Source of the DNA: Chersky-840 sp963794615
GTDB taxonomy: Bacteria > Actinomycetota > Acidimicrobiia > Acidimicrobiales > UBA8190
Length of the DNA stretch: 64,000 nt
Assembly: GCA_963794615.1 (NCBI GenBank)
Contig: CAWCEP010000006.1
Span: 310,001-374,000 of the forward strand
Direction of reading: 5' to 3'
Position 1 is the stretch's first letter, and every line of letters begins with the position of its first letter. The position numbers were made by a program, and so were the translations under genes. Below, piece after piece: positions 8,905 to 17,225 of this stretch. The notes under the pieces are model-generated. The model had not been told where the DNA came from. It worked only from the letters and a program-made list of their open reading frames with translations, and made no database searches.

Positions 8905-10398
8905 ATGCTCCAACCAGCCCACGTCCAGTCGCCCGACGGGTGGCGCCGGCACCCCTCAGTGGTCCTCGCCGTCATCCTCACCGCCCAGTTGATGGTGGTG
9001 CTCGACGCCACCATCGTGAATGTCGCCCTGCCCCACATCCAGCGCAGCCTCCATTTCTCGAGCGCGTCACTCTCCTGGGTGCTCAACGCGTATGTCCTCA
9101 CCTTCGGGGGCCTCCTCCTCCTCGGCGCCCGCTCCGGCGACCTGCTCGGCCGGCGGCGGACGTTCATGGCGGGGATCGCCCTGTTCTCGCTGAGCTCGCT
9201 GGCGGGTGGATTCGCTACCTCCGGCGCCATGCTCTTGGCCGCCCGCGCCCTGCAGGGGGTGGGCGGAGCGCTGGCCGCGCCCGCCGCTCTGGCCCTGCTC
9301 ATGACCGTTTTCCCGGAAGGGGCGGCGAGGGTGCGGGCGATCGGCCTGTTCACGACCGTCTCGGCGGCGGGCGGAGCCATGGGCTTGGTGGCGGGCGGCC
9401 TGCTCACGCAATGGGCGTCGTGGCGGTGGGTGATGTTCGTCAACGTCCCCATCGGACTCACCGTGCTCCTCGTCGGCGGGGCCGTGCTGGTCGAGACCGA
9501 GCGCCGCCATGGCCGTTTCGACCTCACCGGGGCGATCACGTCCACCGCCGGGGCGACCGCCGTGGTGTTCGGCTTGGTCGAGGCCGGAAGCCACGGCTGG
9601 GGGGCGCCGGTCACCGTCGGCTCGTTGGCAGCAGGCCTGGCCTTGCTGGGACTCTTCGTCCGGGTCGAGAAGACCGCCCCCGAGCCGATCCTCCCGCTGC
9701 AGATCCTCGCCGACCGGACCCGAGCCTCGGCCAACGTGGCCCGCGGTCTCGGCTACGCCGGGATGTACGGCATGATCTTCTTTCTCACCCAGTTCCTACA
9801 GGACATCCAGGGCCACTCGTCTCTGATCACCGGCATCGGTTTCTTACCAACGCCCATGTCGGTCTTCCTGTCCTCCCAACTCACGAGCAGGGTGCTCGTC
9901 AATCGTCTCCCGGCCAAGGTGTTGATGATCGTCGGGTTGATGTGCTCGGCGTTCGGGTTGCTTCTGGCGACCCAGTTCCACGCCGGCACGACCTACCCGC
10001 AAGTCCTCGCCAGCCTCATCCTGATCGGCACCGGTATGGGCATCTCGTTCGTCAGCCTCACCACCGCCGGACTCGCCGGCGTAGCCTCCTCCGACGCTGG
10101 TGCCGCTTCGGGTTTGATCAACGTGATGCAACAGCTCGGCGCCGCCCTCGGCTTGGCCGTGCTGGTCACTGTCTTCGACAGCGTCACTCCGAGTGCCGGA
10201 TCGGCCGGTTTCAGCCGAGCCGCCCACGCCGGCGTGGCAGCCCGAGCGGCCTTGGTGCACGGGTTCGACCTGACCATGGCTGCCGGCGCCGGGTTCGCCC
10301 TCGTGGCGCTCACCATCGTGGGCCTCTTCGTTCGCGCGCCGGTCCGCGCCGCGGTGGTGGAAGAGACTGACGTGGAGCTAGAGGCGGTCGCCGCGTAG
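8905..10398 (+). CDS. DHA2-family drug exporter (MFS, EmrB/QacA type)
   Basis: Proton-coupled multidrug efflux pump of the inner membrane. About 497 residues with some 14 hydrophobic segments, as in the DHA2 branch. Family motifs are LDATIVNVALPHIQ in helix 1, GARSGDLLGRRR in the loop after helix 2 and ARALQGVGGALAAPAALAL in helices 4-5. GGAAAGG lies upstream of the ATG. It is divergent from a TetR repressor with paired operators in the shared region, the standard layout for ligand-induced efflux. The exported compound is not determinable. Confidence 0.92.
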   Translation: MLQPAHVQSPDGWRRHPSVVLAVILTAQLMVVLDATIVNVALPHIQRSLHFSSASLSWVLNAYVLTFGGLLLLGARSGDLLGRRRTFMAGIALFSLSSLAGGFATSGAMLLAARALQGVGGALAAPAALALLMTVFPEGAARVRAIGLFTTVSAAGGAMGLVAGGLLTQWASWRWVMFVNVPIGLTVLLVGGAVLVETERRHGRFDLTGAITSTAGATAVVFGLVEAGSHGWGAPVTVGSLAAGLALLGLFVRVEKTAPEPILPLQILADRTRASANVARGLGYAGMYGMIFFLTQFLQDIQGHSSLITGIGFLPTPMSVFLSSQLTSRVLVNRLPAKVLMIVGLMCSAFGLLLATQFHAGTTYPQVLASLILIGTGMGISFVSLTTAGLAGVASSDAGAASGLINVMQQLGAALGLAVLVTVFDSVTPSAGSAGFSRAAHAGVAARAALVHGFDLTMAAGAGFALVALTIVGLFVRAPVRAAVVEETDVELEAVAA

Positions 10399-10419
10399 GA
10401 ATGAGGCGTCAAGCGCCGC

Positions 10420-10600
10420 TCAGGTGTGGTTGGGCGCAATCACCGTGTTCGTGCTCCCGTCCCCGACGGGCGTCGAGAATTCGGTGATGGTGTTGCCGGT
10501 CACGGCATTGTGATCAGCGTGTCCGGTAAAGGGACCGCCCTGGGTTACGAAGATGTTGACCCCAACCGTGCCGTCAGAGTCGGGCGGCGTCCCCCAACGC
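10420..10600 (-). pseudogene. C-terminal remnant of a parallel beta-helix-like protein
   Basis: Between the exporter and the response regulator, the minus strand carries a start-less open stretch of about 60 codons ending at a TGA at 10420-10422. Its translation has pieces such as VGVNIFVTQGG, HNAVTGNTITEF and NTVIAPNHT, the Asn/Thr-rich pattern of right-handed beta-helix repeats (PbH1-like). It has no start codon and runs into the neighbouring response-regulator gene in a different frame, so it looks like the surviving tail of a deleted gene. The family call is by pattern only. Confidence 0.45.
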
Positions 10601-11242
10601 TCAACCGACGAGGCCCCTACGGTGCGCGTAGGCGACGGCCTGGGAACGGTCCCGGCTCCCCGTCTTGGCGAAAATTCGATTGACGTGGGTCTTGACGGTG
10701 GCCTCGCTCACGAAGAGGTCGCTCCCGATCTCGACATTCGAGCGCCCGGCGGCGATCAATCGGAGGACCTCGGCCTCTCGCTCGGTCAGCCCGTCGGGGA
10801 GTGGGCCACCTCCGGCCTCCGCTTTGGGCAGGGTCGCCACGTCCACCAGTCGGGCCTGGACCACAGGGTCGAGAACGGCTTGGCCCGACGCAGCGGCCTC
10901 GAGGGCACGGCGGATGTGATCCCGGCCCGCGTCCTTGGTGATGTACCCGATCGCTCCCGCCCGGAGAGCCCCAACAATGGACTCGTCGTCGGCATAGGTG
11001 GTGAGGATCACCACCTGGGTCTCAGGATGGTCAGCGCGAATACGCTCCGTCGCCTCGACCCCGTGCACCCGGGGCATACGCAGGTCCATCAGCACGACGT
11101 CGGGGGAGAGCTCGGCGACCAGGTCGACCGCCTCTTCACCGTCGGAGGCTGACCCGATGACCTCGATCCCGGGCATGGTCTCCAACAATGTGACCAGGCC
11201 TTCGCGGACCACTGTCTGGTCGTCGACAACGATGACTCTCAT
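10601..11242 (-). CDS. NarL/FixJ-type response regulator
   Basis: Transcription factor activated by phosphorylation. The N-terminal receiver has VIVVDDQ (acidic pocket), the phospho-acceptor Asp in VVLMDLRMP, Thr in ILTTYADD and Lys in YITKDA. The C-terminal LuxR-type helix-turn-helix reads LTEREAEVLRLIAAGRSN...VSEATVKTHVNRI. The start ATG overlaps the kinase stop (ATGA), so kinase and regulator are translationally coupled. Length is 213 residues. It may bind the 35-bp inverted repeat upstream of this operon. Confidence 0.93.
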   Translation of the reverse strand: MRVIVVDDQTVVREGLVTLLETMPGIEVIGSASDGEEAVDLVAELSPDVVLMDLRMPRVHGVEATERIRADHPETQVVILTTYADDESIVGALRAGAIGYITKDAGRDHIRRALEAAASGQAVLDPVVQARLVDVATLPKAEAGGGPLPDGLTEREAEVLRLIAAGRSNVEIGSDLFVSEATVKTHVNRIFAKTGSRDRSQAVAYAHRRGLVG

Positions 11243-12399
11243 ACCGGCACCGTTACCCGTACGGTCCAACCAAGCGCGTTCGGGCCGGCGGCCACCTGGC
11301 CACCCAACAGTTCGATCCGCTCGCGCATTCCGTTCAGCCCGAATCCACCGCCCGTCAGTTTCAACTCGCTTGTCCTGTCAGCGTCAGGGCAGGGGGCGTT
11401 CGTGACACTGAGACTCGTCGACCGCGGGTCGAAGTCGAGACGGATCGAAACCGGTGCCCCGGGCGCGTGCTTCCGCGCATTGGTTACCGCCTCCTGGGCG
11501 GCTCGGTAGAGCGCGAGGCCGGCGTCAGCTGCGAGCGGGCGAGACGCACCGGTGACGGTGAGCTCGGCGCCGTCGCGGGCGGCCAACGAGGCCAGTTGCT
11601 CGGCCAGAGCCACGGGCTCATCGCGCAGTGCGTGCACCGCCTGGCGGGTCTCCTCCAGGCCTTGGACGGCGAGCCGCCGAGCCTGTTGGACCAACTCGCG
11701 GGCCTTCGCCGAGCCCTCGTCGATCTCCAAGATCGCGTCGGCAGCGTCCAGCTGGACCGACAGGGCGCCCAGGGAGTGCGCCAGTACGTCGTGGACTTCA
11801 CGTCCGATTCGGTTCCGCTCGGCCAGTGCCGCGGCACGATCGCGCTCGGAGTCAGCCCGGACCCTCTCGGCCAGGAGCAGCTCGGCCTGCAACGTCCGCT
11901 CCGTGTATTGGCGCCGACTAGCGCCGACCATGAGCCCGACGACGACCGAGATGGTCCCCTCGGCGACGAGGACACCAGGGCCGTCCACTGCCAAGGTGGC
12001 CACGAGCAACGCGCCAACCCCGATCGCTCCAACAGCCAACGCCGGAAGCCCCTCGAAAGCGATCCCGGCCCCGAGACCGGCCACGGCCATGAAGGTGATG
12101 GCATTGGGCGCCCACGCCGCGAGAACACCGCCGGACGCCGCCAGGAGAACAAGGAAGCACCACGTTGTACGGGTCGGTGCTCGGAGCCGACGGCTGGCCA
12201 TCCAGCCCAGCCACCCGATACCGGCTCCGACCATCAGCACCGCCGCCGCCAGGTGGTCGGTAGCTACACCTTTCGGTGGCGACTGGCGTGCCGTCAACCA
12301 GAGGAGGCCGCCGAGGGCTGCGAGGCGGCCGGCGCTCAGCATGCGCTCCGTTCTGGTCCCAAGCTGGACTCGGAGTTGGGATGGCCGCCCCACGGACAC
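11239..12399 (-). CDS. NarX/DesK-type sensor histidine kinase
   Basis: Sensor kinase partner of the downstream regulator. About five hydrophobic segments occupy residues 20-160. A HisKA_3 dimerisation domain follows, with the phospho-acceptor His in RIGREVHDVLAHSLGAL, then an HATPase domain with AQEAVTNARKHA and GGFGLNGMRERI, typical of the NarX/DesK branch. Length is 386 residues. The stop overlaps the regulator start by four bases. The gene for a small membrane protein ends 38 bases upstream, suggesting a three-gene operon. The signal is unknown. Confidence 0.9.
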   Translation of the reverse strand: MSVGRPSQLRVQLGTRTERMLSAGRLAALGGLLWLTARQSPPKGVATDHLAAAVLMVGAGIGWLGWMASRRLRAPTRTTWCFLVLLAASGGVLAAWAPNAITFMAVAGLGAGIAFEGLPALAVGAIGVGALLVATLAVDGPGVLVAEGTISVVVGLMVGASRRQYTERTLQAELLLAERVRADSERDRAAALAERNRIGREVHDVLAHSLGALSVQLDAADAILEIDEGSAKARELVQQARRLAVQGLEETRQAVHALRDEPVALAEQLASLAARDGAELTVTGASRPLAADAGLALYRAAQEAVTNARKHAPGAPVSIRLDFDPRSTSLSVTNAPCPDADRTSELKLTGGGFGLNGMRERIELLGGQVAAGPNALGWTVRVTVPV

Positions 12400-12437
12400 G
12401 ATGATCCCACCCGACGATCAATCGCGCGACTCGAGGA

Positions 12438-12983
12438 TCAGGCTGCGGCCGGGGACCGGAGGCCTCCACGCTCGATGACGGCACCCGTGCGGCGAGTCTT
12501 GAGGTAGAGGACTCCGGTGCGGCTGGCTACCTCGGCCATCGCCATCAGGACGAACGCCGCGCCCCAGGCTGTCCCCGAGGTGATGTGGTGGAGAACGCTG
12601 AACCGGGCGACGGCACTCTCACCGCCGTGTCCCACCCACAGGGCAAAGCCCATTCGGGCGCCGATGCCGAGAACCCAAAGGACCGCCGCCACCAGGCCTG
12701 CCTTGGCGAAGGCGTTCGCCCCGTCACGCCGGACGGTGGTCAGGAGCCCTGCCCCCGCCCCCAGGGCGGCGCCCACGGAGGAGAATCCAATGATCAGCAG
12801 GAGGTCGTTGCCGGCGGTGGGGACGGCGTGGAGGAATTGCGCGGCTACGAAGACCGTGGCCACCAATGGGAACACCAGTCGGGCCCGGGTCACCTTGTGC
12901 CCCCGGATCTGGAGGATGACCAGAGCGATGAGGGCAATGTTCATGAGGTAGTCAGTGGTTGTCATGGAGCCAGTGTCTGCCAT
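12438..12983 (-). CDS. Multi-pass membrane protein, first gene of the two-component operon
   Basis: Hydrophobic protein of about 181 residues with four to five membrane segments (YLMNIALIALVILQI, RLVFPLVATVFVAAQFLH, LLLIIGFSSVGAALGAGAGLL, GLVAAVLWVLGIGARMGFALW and a segment near AWGAAFVLMAMAEV). The first part recalls the CcdC/DUF1453 family, but I am not certain. Start candidates are ATG at 12983 and ATG at 12965. It lies directly upstream of the kinase-regulator pair and just downstream of a long inverted repeat, so it may be the sensed target or an accessory sensor. Confidence 0.7.
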   Translation of the reverse strand: MADTGSMTTTDYLMNIALIALVILQIRGHKVTRARLVFPLVATVFVAAQFLHAVPTAGNDLLLIIGFSSVGAALGAGAGLLTTVRRDGANAFAKAGLVAAVLWVLGIGARMGFALWVGHGGESAVARFSVLHHITSGTAWGAAFVLMAMAEVASRTGVLYLKTRRTGAVIERGGLRSPAAA

Positions 12984-13013
12984 TGGGGTCCGGCGGACAT
13001 CAGCCCACGGGTG

Positions 13014-13048
13014 GATCCCAGGGTGGATTACCTCTCCACCCTGGGATC
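13014..13048. promoter_or_regulatory. Perfect 14-bp inverted repeat before the two-component operon
   Basis: Arms GATCCCAGGGTGGA (13014-13027) and TCCACCCTGGGATC (13035-13048) are exact reverse complements around a 7-base centre. It lies about 30 bases upstream of the membrane-protein start. On the minus strand no T-run follows, so a Rho-independent terminator for the upstream DUF2252 gene is less likely than an operator. A related segment, CCACCCGTGGG, abuts it. Confidence 0.6.
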
Positions 13049-13147
13049 TCGGGGGGTGCCGAACACTCGTTGGACTCCGGCGTGGGGTTTGTCCGTGTGA
13101 TTGAGTCCACAAATGCCCTGGGGTCATCTGGTGACGGGTTGGTGGCG

Positions 13148-14560
13148 CTACACCCCCGCCTGGCTCGCAACGGTCCCGGCGGCAATGGCGGCGACGAGGG
13201 CTTCATGGTCGATTGCGTTCTGGTCGGCATAGGCAGCGGCGAAGTCGGTGACGGCGCGGTCGAAGCTGTCGCCCGTGCCGAGATACGAGCCGATCGCGAT
13301 CGCATCGCCTGATCGAGCGTGGGCCCTTGCCAACGTCCATCCGCAGATTTGCCCGTAGATGGCAAGCAATTCGGGGGACATCGAGTCGACATCGGCCGAA
13401 ATCTTCCAGTCCCAGAGCTGGCGCATGTAGTAGTCGCGTCGCGCGCCGTCGATTTCGGTGACCCGCGCCCAGCCGAGGAAGATGTCCCCGACAGCCTGCA
13501 TGATTCGCTGGCCCTCGACGACTCGCTGGCCATGATTCGTGTACGTGCTCTTGCTCAGGAAACGCTCCAGGACAGACGCCTCCGCTTCTTTGATCTGGAG
13601 AATGAGAGGATCGTCGTTGCCTCGCCCAAGCATGAGCGCCACCCATGCCCGGGTCCCGACACTGCCCACCCCCACGACCTTGCGTGCGACATGTACAAGG
13701 TGGTGGCTCGTCAGCAGAAGGCGTCGATCCGGCGTGAGAGAACGCTGATATGAATCCAGTGCCTGATCGATCGTCGCCTCCACCTGCTGAGCGTCCGCTG
13801 ACCCAAGGAGTTCCTCGAGGGGCACGACCAGAGGTGGGTCACTGATGAACCGCATCTCCCCGTCCACTTCTCGGGTGAGCTTGGCGGCTGCTTTGAGCCG
13901 ATCCCTCGATTGGGCCTTGGCCACGGTCTTCTGGAAGGCGGCCTTGAGGTCTGTTCTGGCTTCCGGGCCCCATCGGGCGATGATCCCCGTCACATCAAGA
14001 CGCGAATACCAGATGTCGAGATTCCGCATGGTGGCGAATTCTCGGATCGTCTCGCGGTACGAGCGCACCGATTTGGCGACGATGCTCCTCCCGACTGTGG
14101 GGTCGAAGCCTCTACTCCGAGAGGCAATATCCAGGCTTGCGGCAAGCCGCTTGATATCCCACTCAAAGGGTCCCACGTGCGTCTCGTCGAAGTCGTTGAC
14201 GTCGAAGACTTGATCGCGCTCCGGAGAGGCAAAGCCACCGAAGTTCGAGAGATGGGCGTCCCCACAAAGCTGCACGACGAGTCCGGTGCGGGGAGCCGAC
14301 GAAAGATCGGCAGCCATGGGGTACGCGGCGCCTCGGTAATACCCGAAGGGTGTCGCCGCCATGCGCCCATGGCGGATCGGGACCAAATCGGGAACTCGGG
14401 TCTTCGCCTGCTCGGCTAGGAGTTCCAAAGGATCGTGCCGGCGCTGGCTCGAAGACCACTGCGCGTGCATTGACCGGGGGACGCGTCTACGAGCCAGTCT
14501 TCCCTTGGCTTCGCGCTCCTGTACCGATAGGTGGCTACCCGGCGCGGTAGTAGGAGACAT
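13148..14560 (-). CDS. DUF2252 family protein
   Basis: About 470 residues, normal for DUF2252, a family with a kinase-like (aminoglycoside-phosphotransferase-like) fold and no settled role. Motifs include FGYYRGAAYPMAADL, VQLCGDAHLSNFGGFASPER, FDVNDFDETHVGPFEWDIKRLAASL and WTLARAHARSGDA. The GDAHLSNFG and DVNDFDE stretches match the loop positions that carry catalytic and metal-binding Asp in related kinases. It starts 24 bases after the SHOCT-domain gene, so the two form an operon. Confidence 0.88.
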   Translation of the reverse strand: MSPTTAPGSHLSVQEREAKGRLARRRVPRSMHAQWSSSQRRHDPLELLAEQAKTRVPDLVPIRHGRMAATPFGYYRGAAYPMAADLSSAPRTGLVVQLCGDAHLSNFGGFASPERDQVFDVNDFDETHVGPFEWDIKRLAASLDIASRSRGFDPTVGRSIVAKSVRSYRETIREFATMRNLDIWYSRLDVTGIIARWGPEARTDLKAAFQKTVAKAQSRDRLKAAAKLTREVDGEMRFISDPPLVVPLEELLGSADAQQVEATIDQALDSYQRSLTPDRRLLLTSHHLVHVARKVVGVGSVGTRAWVALMLGRGNDDPLILQIKEAEASVLERFLSKSTYTNHGQRVVEGQRIMQAVGDIFLGWARVTEIDGARRDYYMRQLWDWKISADVDSMSPELLAIYGQICGWTLARAHARSGDAIAIGSYLGTGDSFDRAVTDFAAAYADQNAIDHEALVAAIAAGTVASQAGV

Positions 14561-14584
14561 CTCTCATCCCGATCTCGTCGCCAA

Positions 14585-14980
14585 TCAATCAGCCAGAACT
14601 TTGGACTTGGCCCGGTCGAACTCGTCGTCACTGATGACACCTTTTGCCCTGAGGTCGGCCAACTTGGCCAGCTCGTCCGCCGTGCTGGTCCCTCGGCCCG
14701 CCTCTTGGGCCCACGACCGCAACGCCTGGCTCTGGGCTTGTGCGACTCTGACGTCCCGTTCGTGCATCGAGCCGCCGCGGACGATCAGGTACACGAAAAC
14801 ACCGAGAAACGGGAGAACGAGGATGAAGAGCAACCAACCGGCTTTGCCCAACCCACTGAGATCGTGGCTCCGAAAGACGTCCCAGATCACGCGGAACAGG
14901 ATCATGAGCCAGAGAAAGAGAACGAAGAAATACAGGATCGTCCAGAACGTGTTCAGCAGTGGATAGCTGGTTCCGAGCAT
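14585..14980 (-). CDS. Membrane protein with PLDc_N and SHOCT domains
   Basis: 131 residues. Two hydrophobic segments (FWTILYFFVLFLWLMILFRVIWDVF and GWLLFILVLPFLGVFVYLIV) match the PLD-nuclease-N-terminal membrane domain. The C-terminus, ADELAKLADLRAKGVISDDEFDRAKSK, is a clear SHOCT motif of about 27 residues. Such proteins are common in actinobacteria next to regulators or DUF2252 genes and are thought to be small membrane organisers. It is the first gene of a pair with DUF2252. Confidence 0.88.
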   Translation of the reverse strand: MLGTSYPLLNTFWTILYFFVLFLWLMILFRVIWDVFRSHDLSGLGKAGWLLFILVLPFLGVFVYLIVRGGSMHERDVRVAQAQSQALRSWAQEAGRGTSTADELAKLADLRAKGVISDDEFDRAKSKVLAD

Positions 14981-15273
14981 GGTGGCCTCCTGTGGTCGAT
15001 GAATGCTCCGTTCGTGGTGCCACTCGGTCCCTCCACCGTGAGCAAGCGGGCGACTCCCGATCTGACGTGGCCACCACGCAGATCATCGCGCCGACTCGCC
15101 GTGGGGGCTCAGGGGTTTTCGAGGGCCGGCCCGATGAACCTCCAGTGTGCCTGTCGAGGAAGGGAGCTCGGTCGCACGACCCCGTGGGTGCCGGCGAATC
15201 CGGGGGCCCACCCGGCTCCTTGATTGCGGCAGCAAGTACGTGAAGTCGCGGAGGGCGGTGCGTGTCGCGGTCT

Positions 15274-15912
15274 TCAATCGTGAGAGGCCGCCGATGTCGA
15301 CCTGCCGGGCGCTACAGAACGAACGTCCTCGATACGGACGAACAGATCGGCGAGCACGTCGACAAGTGCCGTGCGCTCCATCGCCAGCTGCCCCTGGTGC
15401 CATGCCAGGCACAGCTCACTCAGGGTGCCGATCTGCGCGAAGGCGACGAGGCGAGCACGAAGGTCCGCCTGCGGGTCCGAACCGGGGGGTGCCATCCCGG
15501 CGATGGCCACCTCAATGATCTGGTGCCGAAACGCGCTGAGCGCGCCACCGTGAGTCTCAATGAGTAGCACCCGGGCTAGGCGCTGGTCGTCCACCAATGC
15601 GCCGACGAACGCCTCGATCCACGCTTGAGGAGGCCCCCCGGGCCGGGTTGGCCGAAACGGATCGACACGCTCCGACATCGTCGCGATCGCATGGTCGACG
15701 ACGGCGCTCTGCAGCGCTGCCAGCGACGCAAAGCTCTCGTAGAAGTATCGCTTGGTCAGTCCGGCGGTCTGACACACGCGACCCACTCCGAGCGCGTCCG
15801 CGCCTTCGGTTCCGGCGATCACGAAGGCGGCCCCCACCAGCCGCTCCCGGCGAGCGATGCGCCGGTCCTCGGCGCTCACTCCCCTGAAGGGCATCGTCAC
15901 CTGGTACTCCAT
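15274..15912 (-). CDS. TetR-family regulator, divergent from the P450 operon
   Basis: About 212 residues with an N-terminal helix-turn-helix (ALGVGRVCQTAGLTKRYFYESF), Phe/Tyr replacing the common LYRHF, and a helical ligand domain behind it. The frame extends to a TTG at 15948, but that start would lie inside a 20-bp palindrome. The ATG at 15912 is preferred; ATG 15894 is also possible. It faces a P450-oxidoreductase operon, so it probably controls both directions from the palindrome, with a P450 substrate or product as the likely ligand. Confidence 0.88.
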   Translation of the reverse strand: MEYQVTMPFRGVSAEDRRIARRERLVGAAFVIAGTEGADALGVGRVCQTAGLTKRYFYESFASLAALQSAVVDHAIATMSERVDPFRPTRPGGPPQAWIEAFVGALVDDQRLARVLLIETHGGALSAFRHQIIEVAIAGMAPPGSDPQADLRARLVAFAQIGTLSELCLAWHQGQLAMERTALVDVLADLFVRIEDVRSVAPGRSTSAASHD

Positions 15913-15928
15913 CTCGGCACCACCATAG

Positions 15929-15948
15929 TTGACACTGAGCAGTATCAA
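15929..15948. promoter_or_regulatory. 20-bp operator palindrome overlapping both divergent -35 boxes
   Basis: TTGACACTGAGCAGTATCAA, with arms matching at nine of ten positions. On the plus strand TTGACA can serve as the -35 of the P450 gene (weak TACGGT -10). On the minus strand TTGATA with TATGGT 15 bases later can serve the TetR gene. A repressor bound here would shut both promoters. Confidence 0.65.
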
Positions 15949-15998
15949 AGCCTACGGTCGTCAGGGCCCAACGATGGCAAGCAAGGAGGCCCGCCGTC

Positions 15999-17225
15999 GT
16001 GCCCTCGACGCCCGTGCACGCTCGCCTCGATCTGAGCGATCCCGACCTGCTGGCCGATCATCTGCCCCTGGACGAGTTCGCCTGGCTGCGCCGGCATCGA
16101 CCCGTCCGGTGGAATCCGCAAGCGTCCACGGCGGGATACGGCGACGCCGGATTCTGGGCGCTCACCCGCCACGCCGACGTGGCCGCAGTGACCAGGAATC
16201 CCGGGTGGTCGGCGGAGGCCAACTCCGCTTTCGTTCGCAGGCTGGATGCGTCCGATCCCACCGGGGAATCCACCAGGAACCTCCTGCTGTGTATGGACCC
16301 GCCTCGACACACCCGGGTCCGCCGGGTGGGAAACCGGTGCTTCACGCCGCGCTCCTTGGCCGGTCTCGAGGACGACCTGAGGGAACGGGCGCACCGAATC
16401 GTGTGGGATGCCAAACATGGCGGCACGGGCGACCTCGTGACCGACGTGTCCCGTCATCTCCCCTTGCAGGCCATCGTCGGCCTCATGGGCATCCCCGACG
16501 ACGATCGCCAGCAGCTCTTCCGCTGGAGCGATCAGATGGCCGGTAGCGAGGACCCGGAATACGCCAGCGACGACCTCTCGGGAGTGATGGAGATGTTCGC
16601 CTATGCGCACGCGGCAGCCGAAGCGCGGGTCGACAACGACCTCGGGGACGTCACCAGCCGACTCGTACAGCCCGACGCCGACGGCCAACGCCTGAACAGC
16701 GAAGAATTCGCGTTCTTCTTCATGATCCTCGCCGTCGCCGGCAACGAGACCACCCGGCAGGCGATCACCCATGGCATGTTGGCCTTTCTGGACCATCCGG
16801 AGCAGTGGGATCGATGGCGCTCCGAGCGGCCAGCAACGGCCGTGGACGAGATCCTGCGCTGGGCGTCGCCCGCAGTGGTCCTTCAGCGCACGGCCAACGA
16901 GGACACCGAGATCGCCCACCAGGTGGTACACAAGGGCGAACGAGTGGGCCTGTACTTCGCTTCTGCCAACTTCGACGAAGAGGTGTTCGACGACCCGGAA
17001 CGGTTCGACATCGGTCGCTCACCGAATCCCCACGTGACCTTCGGCGCCGGCGGCGCCCACTTCTGCATCGGAGCCAACCTCTCCCGGCTCGAGCTGAAGG
17101 TGATGTTCGACGTTCTCGCCGACGAGCTGCCCGATATGAGGTTGAAGGGTCGGCCGAGTCGTCTGCGCTCGTCGTGGCTCAACGGCATCAAACGTCTACC
17201 CGTTGACTATGGGGGCTTCGGGTGA
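15999..17225 (+). CDS. Cytochrome P450
   Basis: Soluble haem monooxygenase of 408 residues. The I-helix is AGNETTRQAITHGM, the ExxR motif is EILRW, and the haem-binding loop TFGAGGAHFCIGANLSRLE carries the Cys ligand at residue 356. GNETTRxAITHGM resembles the CYP125/CYP142/CYP124 group that oxidises steroid and branched lipid side chains, so a lipid or terpenoid substrate is possible, though this is inference. The GTG start follows AAGGAGG at 15983-15989. Its stop overlaps the start of the oxidoreductase (GTGA). No ferredoxin or reductase is adjacent. Confidence 0.93.
   Translation: MPSTPVHARLDLSDPDLLADHLPLDEFAWLRRHRPVRWNPQASTAGYGDAGFWALTRHADVAAVTRNPGWSAEANSAFVRRLDASDPTGESTRNLLLCMDPPRHTRVRRVGNRCFTPRSLAGLEDDLRERAHRIVWDAKHGGTGDLVTDVSRHLPLQAIVGLMGIPDDDRQQLFRWSDQMAGSEDPEYASDDLSGVMEMFAYAHAAAEARVDNDLGDVTSRLVQPDADGQRLNSEEFAFFFMILAVAGNETTRQAITHGMLAFLDHPEQWDRWRSERPATAVDEILRWASPAVVLQRTANEDTEIAHQVVHKGERVGLYFASANFDEEVFDDPERFDIGRSPNPHVTFGAGGAHFCIGANLSRLELKVMFDVLADELPDMRLKGRPSRLRSSWLNGIKRLPVDYGGFG

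Noticed and set aside
8193..9734. Very long minus-strand open frame covering the TetR gene and running through the exporter
   Set aside because: Only the part to 8789 is TetR-like. The upstream part is the antisense of a clear DHA2 exporter and has low-complexity Arg/Ala/Pro composition.
13014..13048. Rho-independent terminator reading of the 35-bp dyad
   Set aside because: No T-run follows on either strand, so an operator is the better reading.
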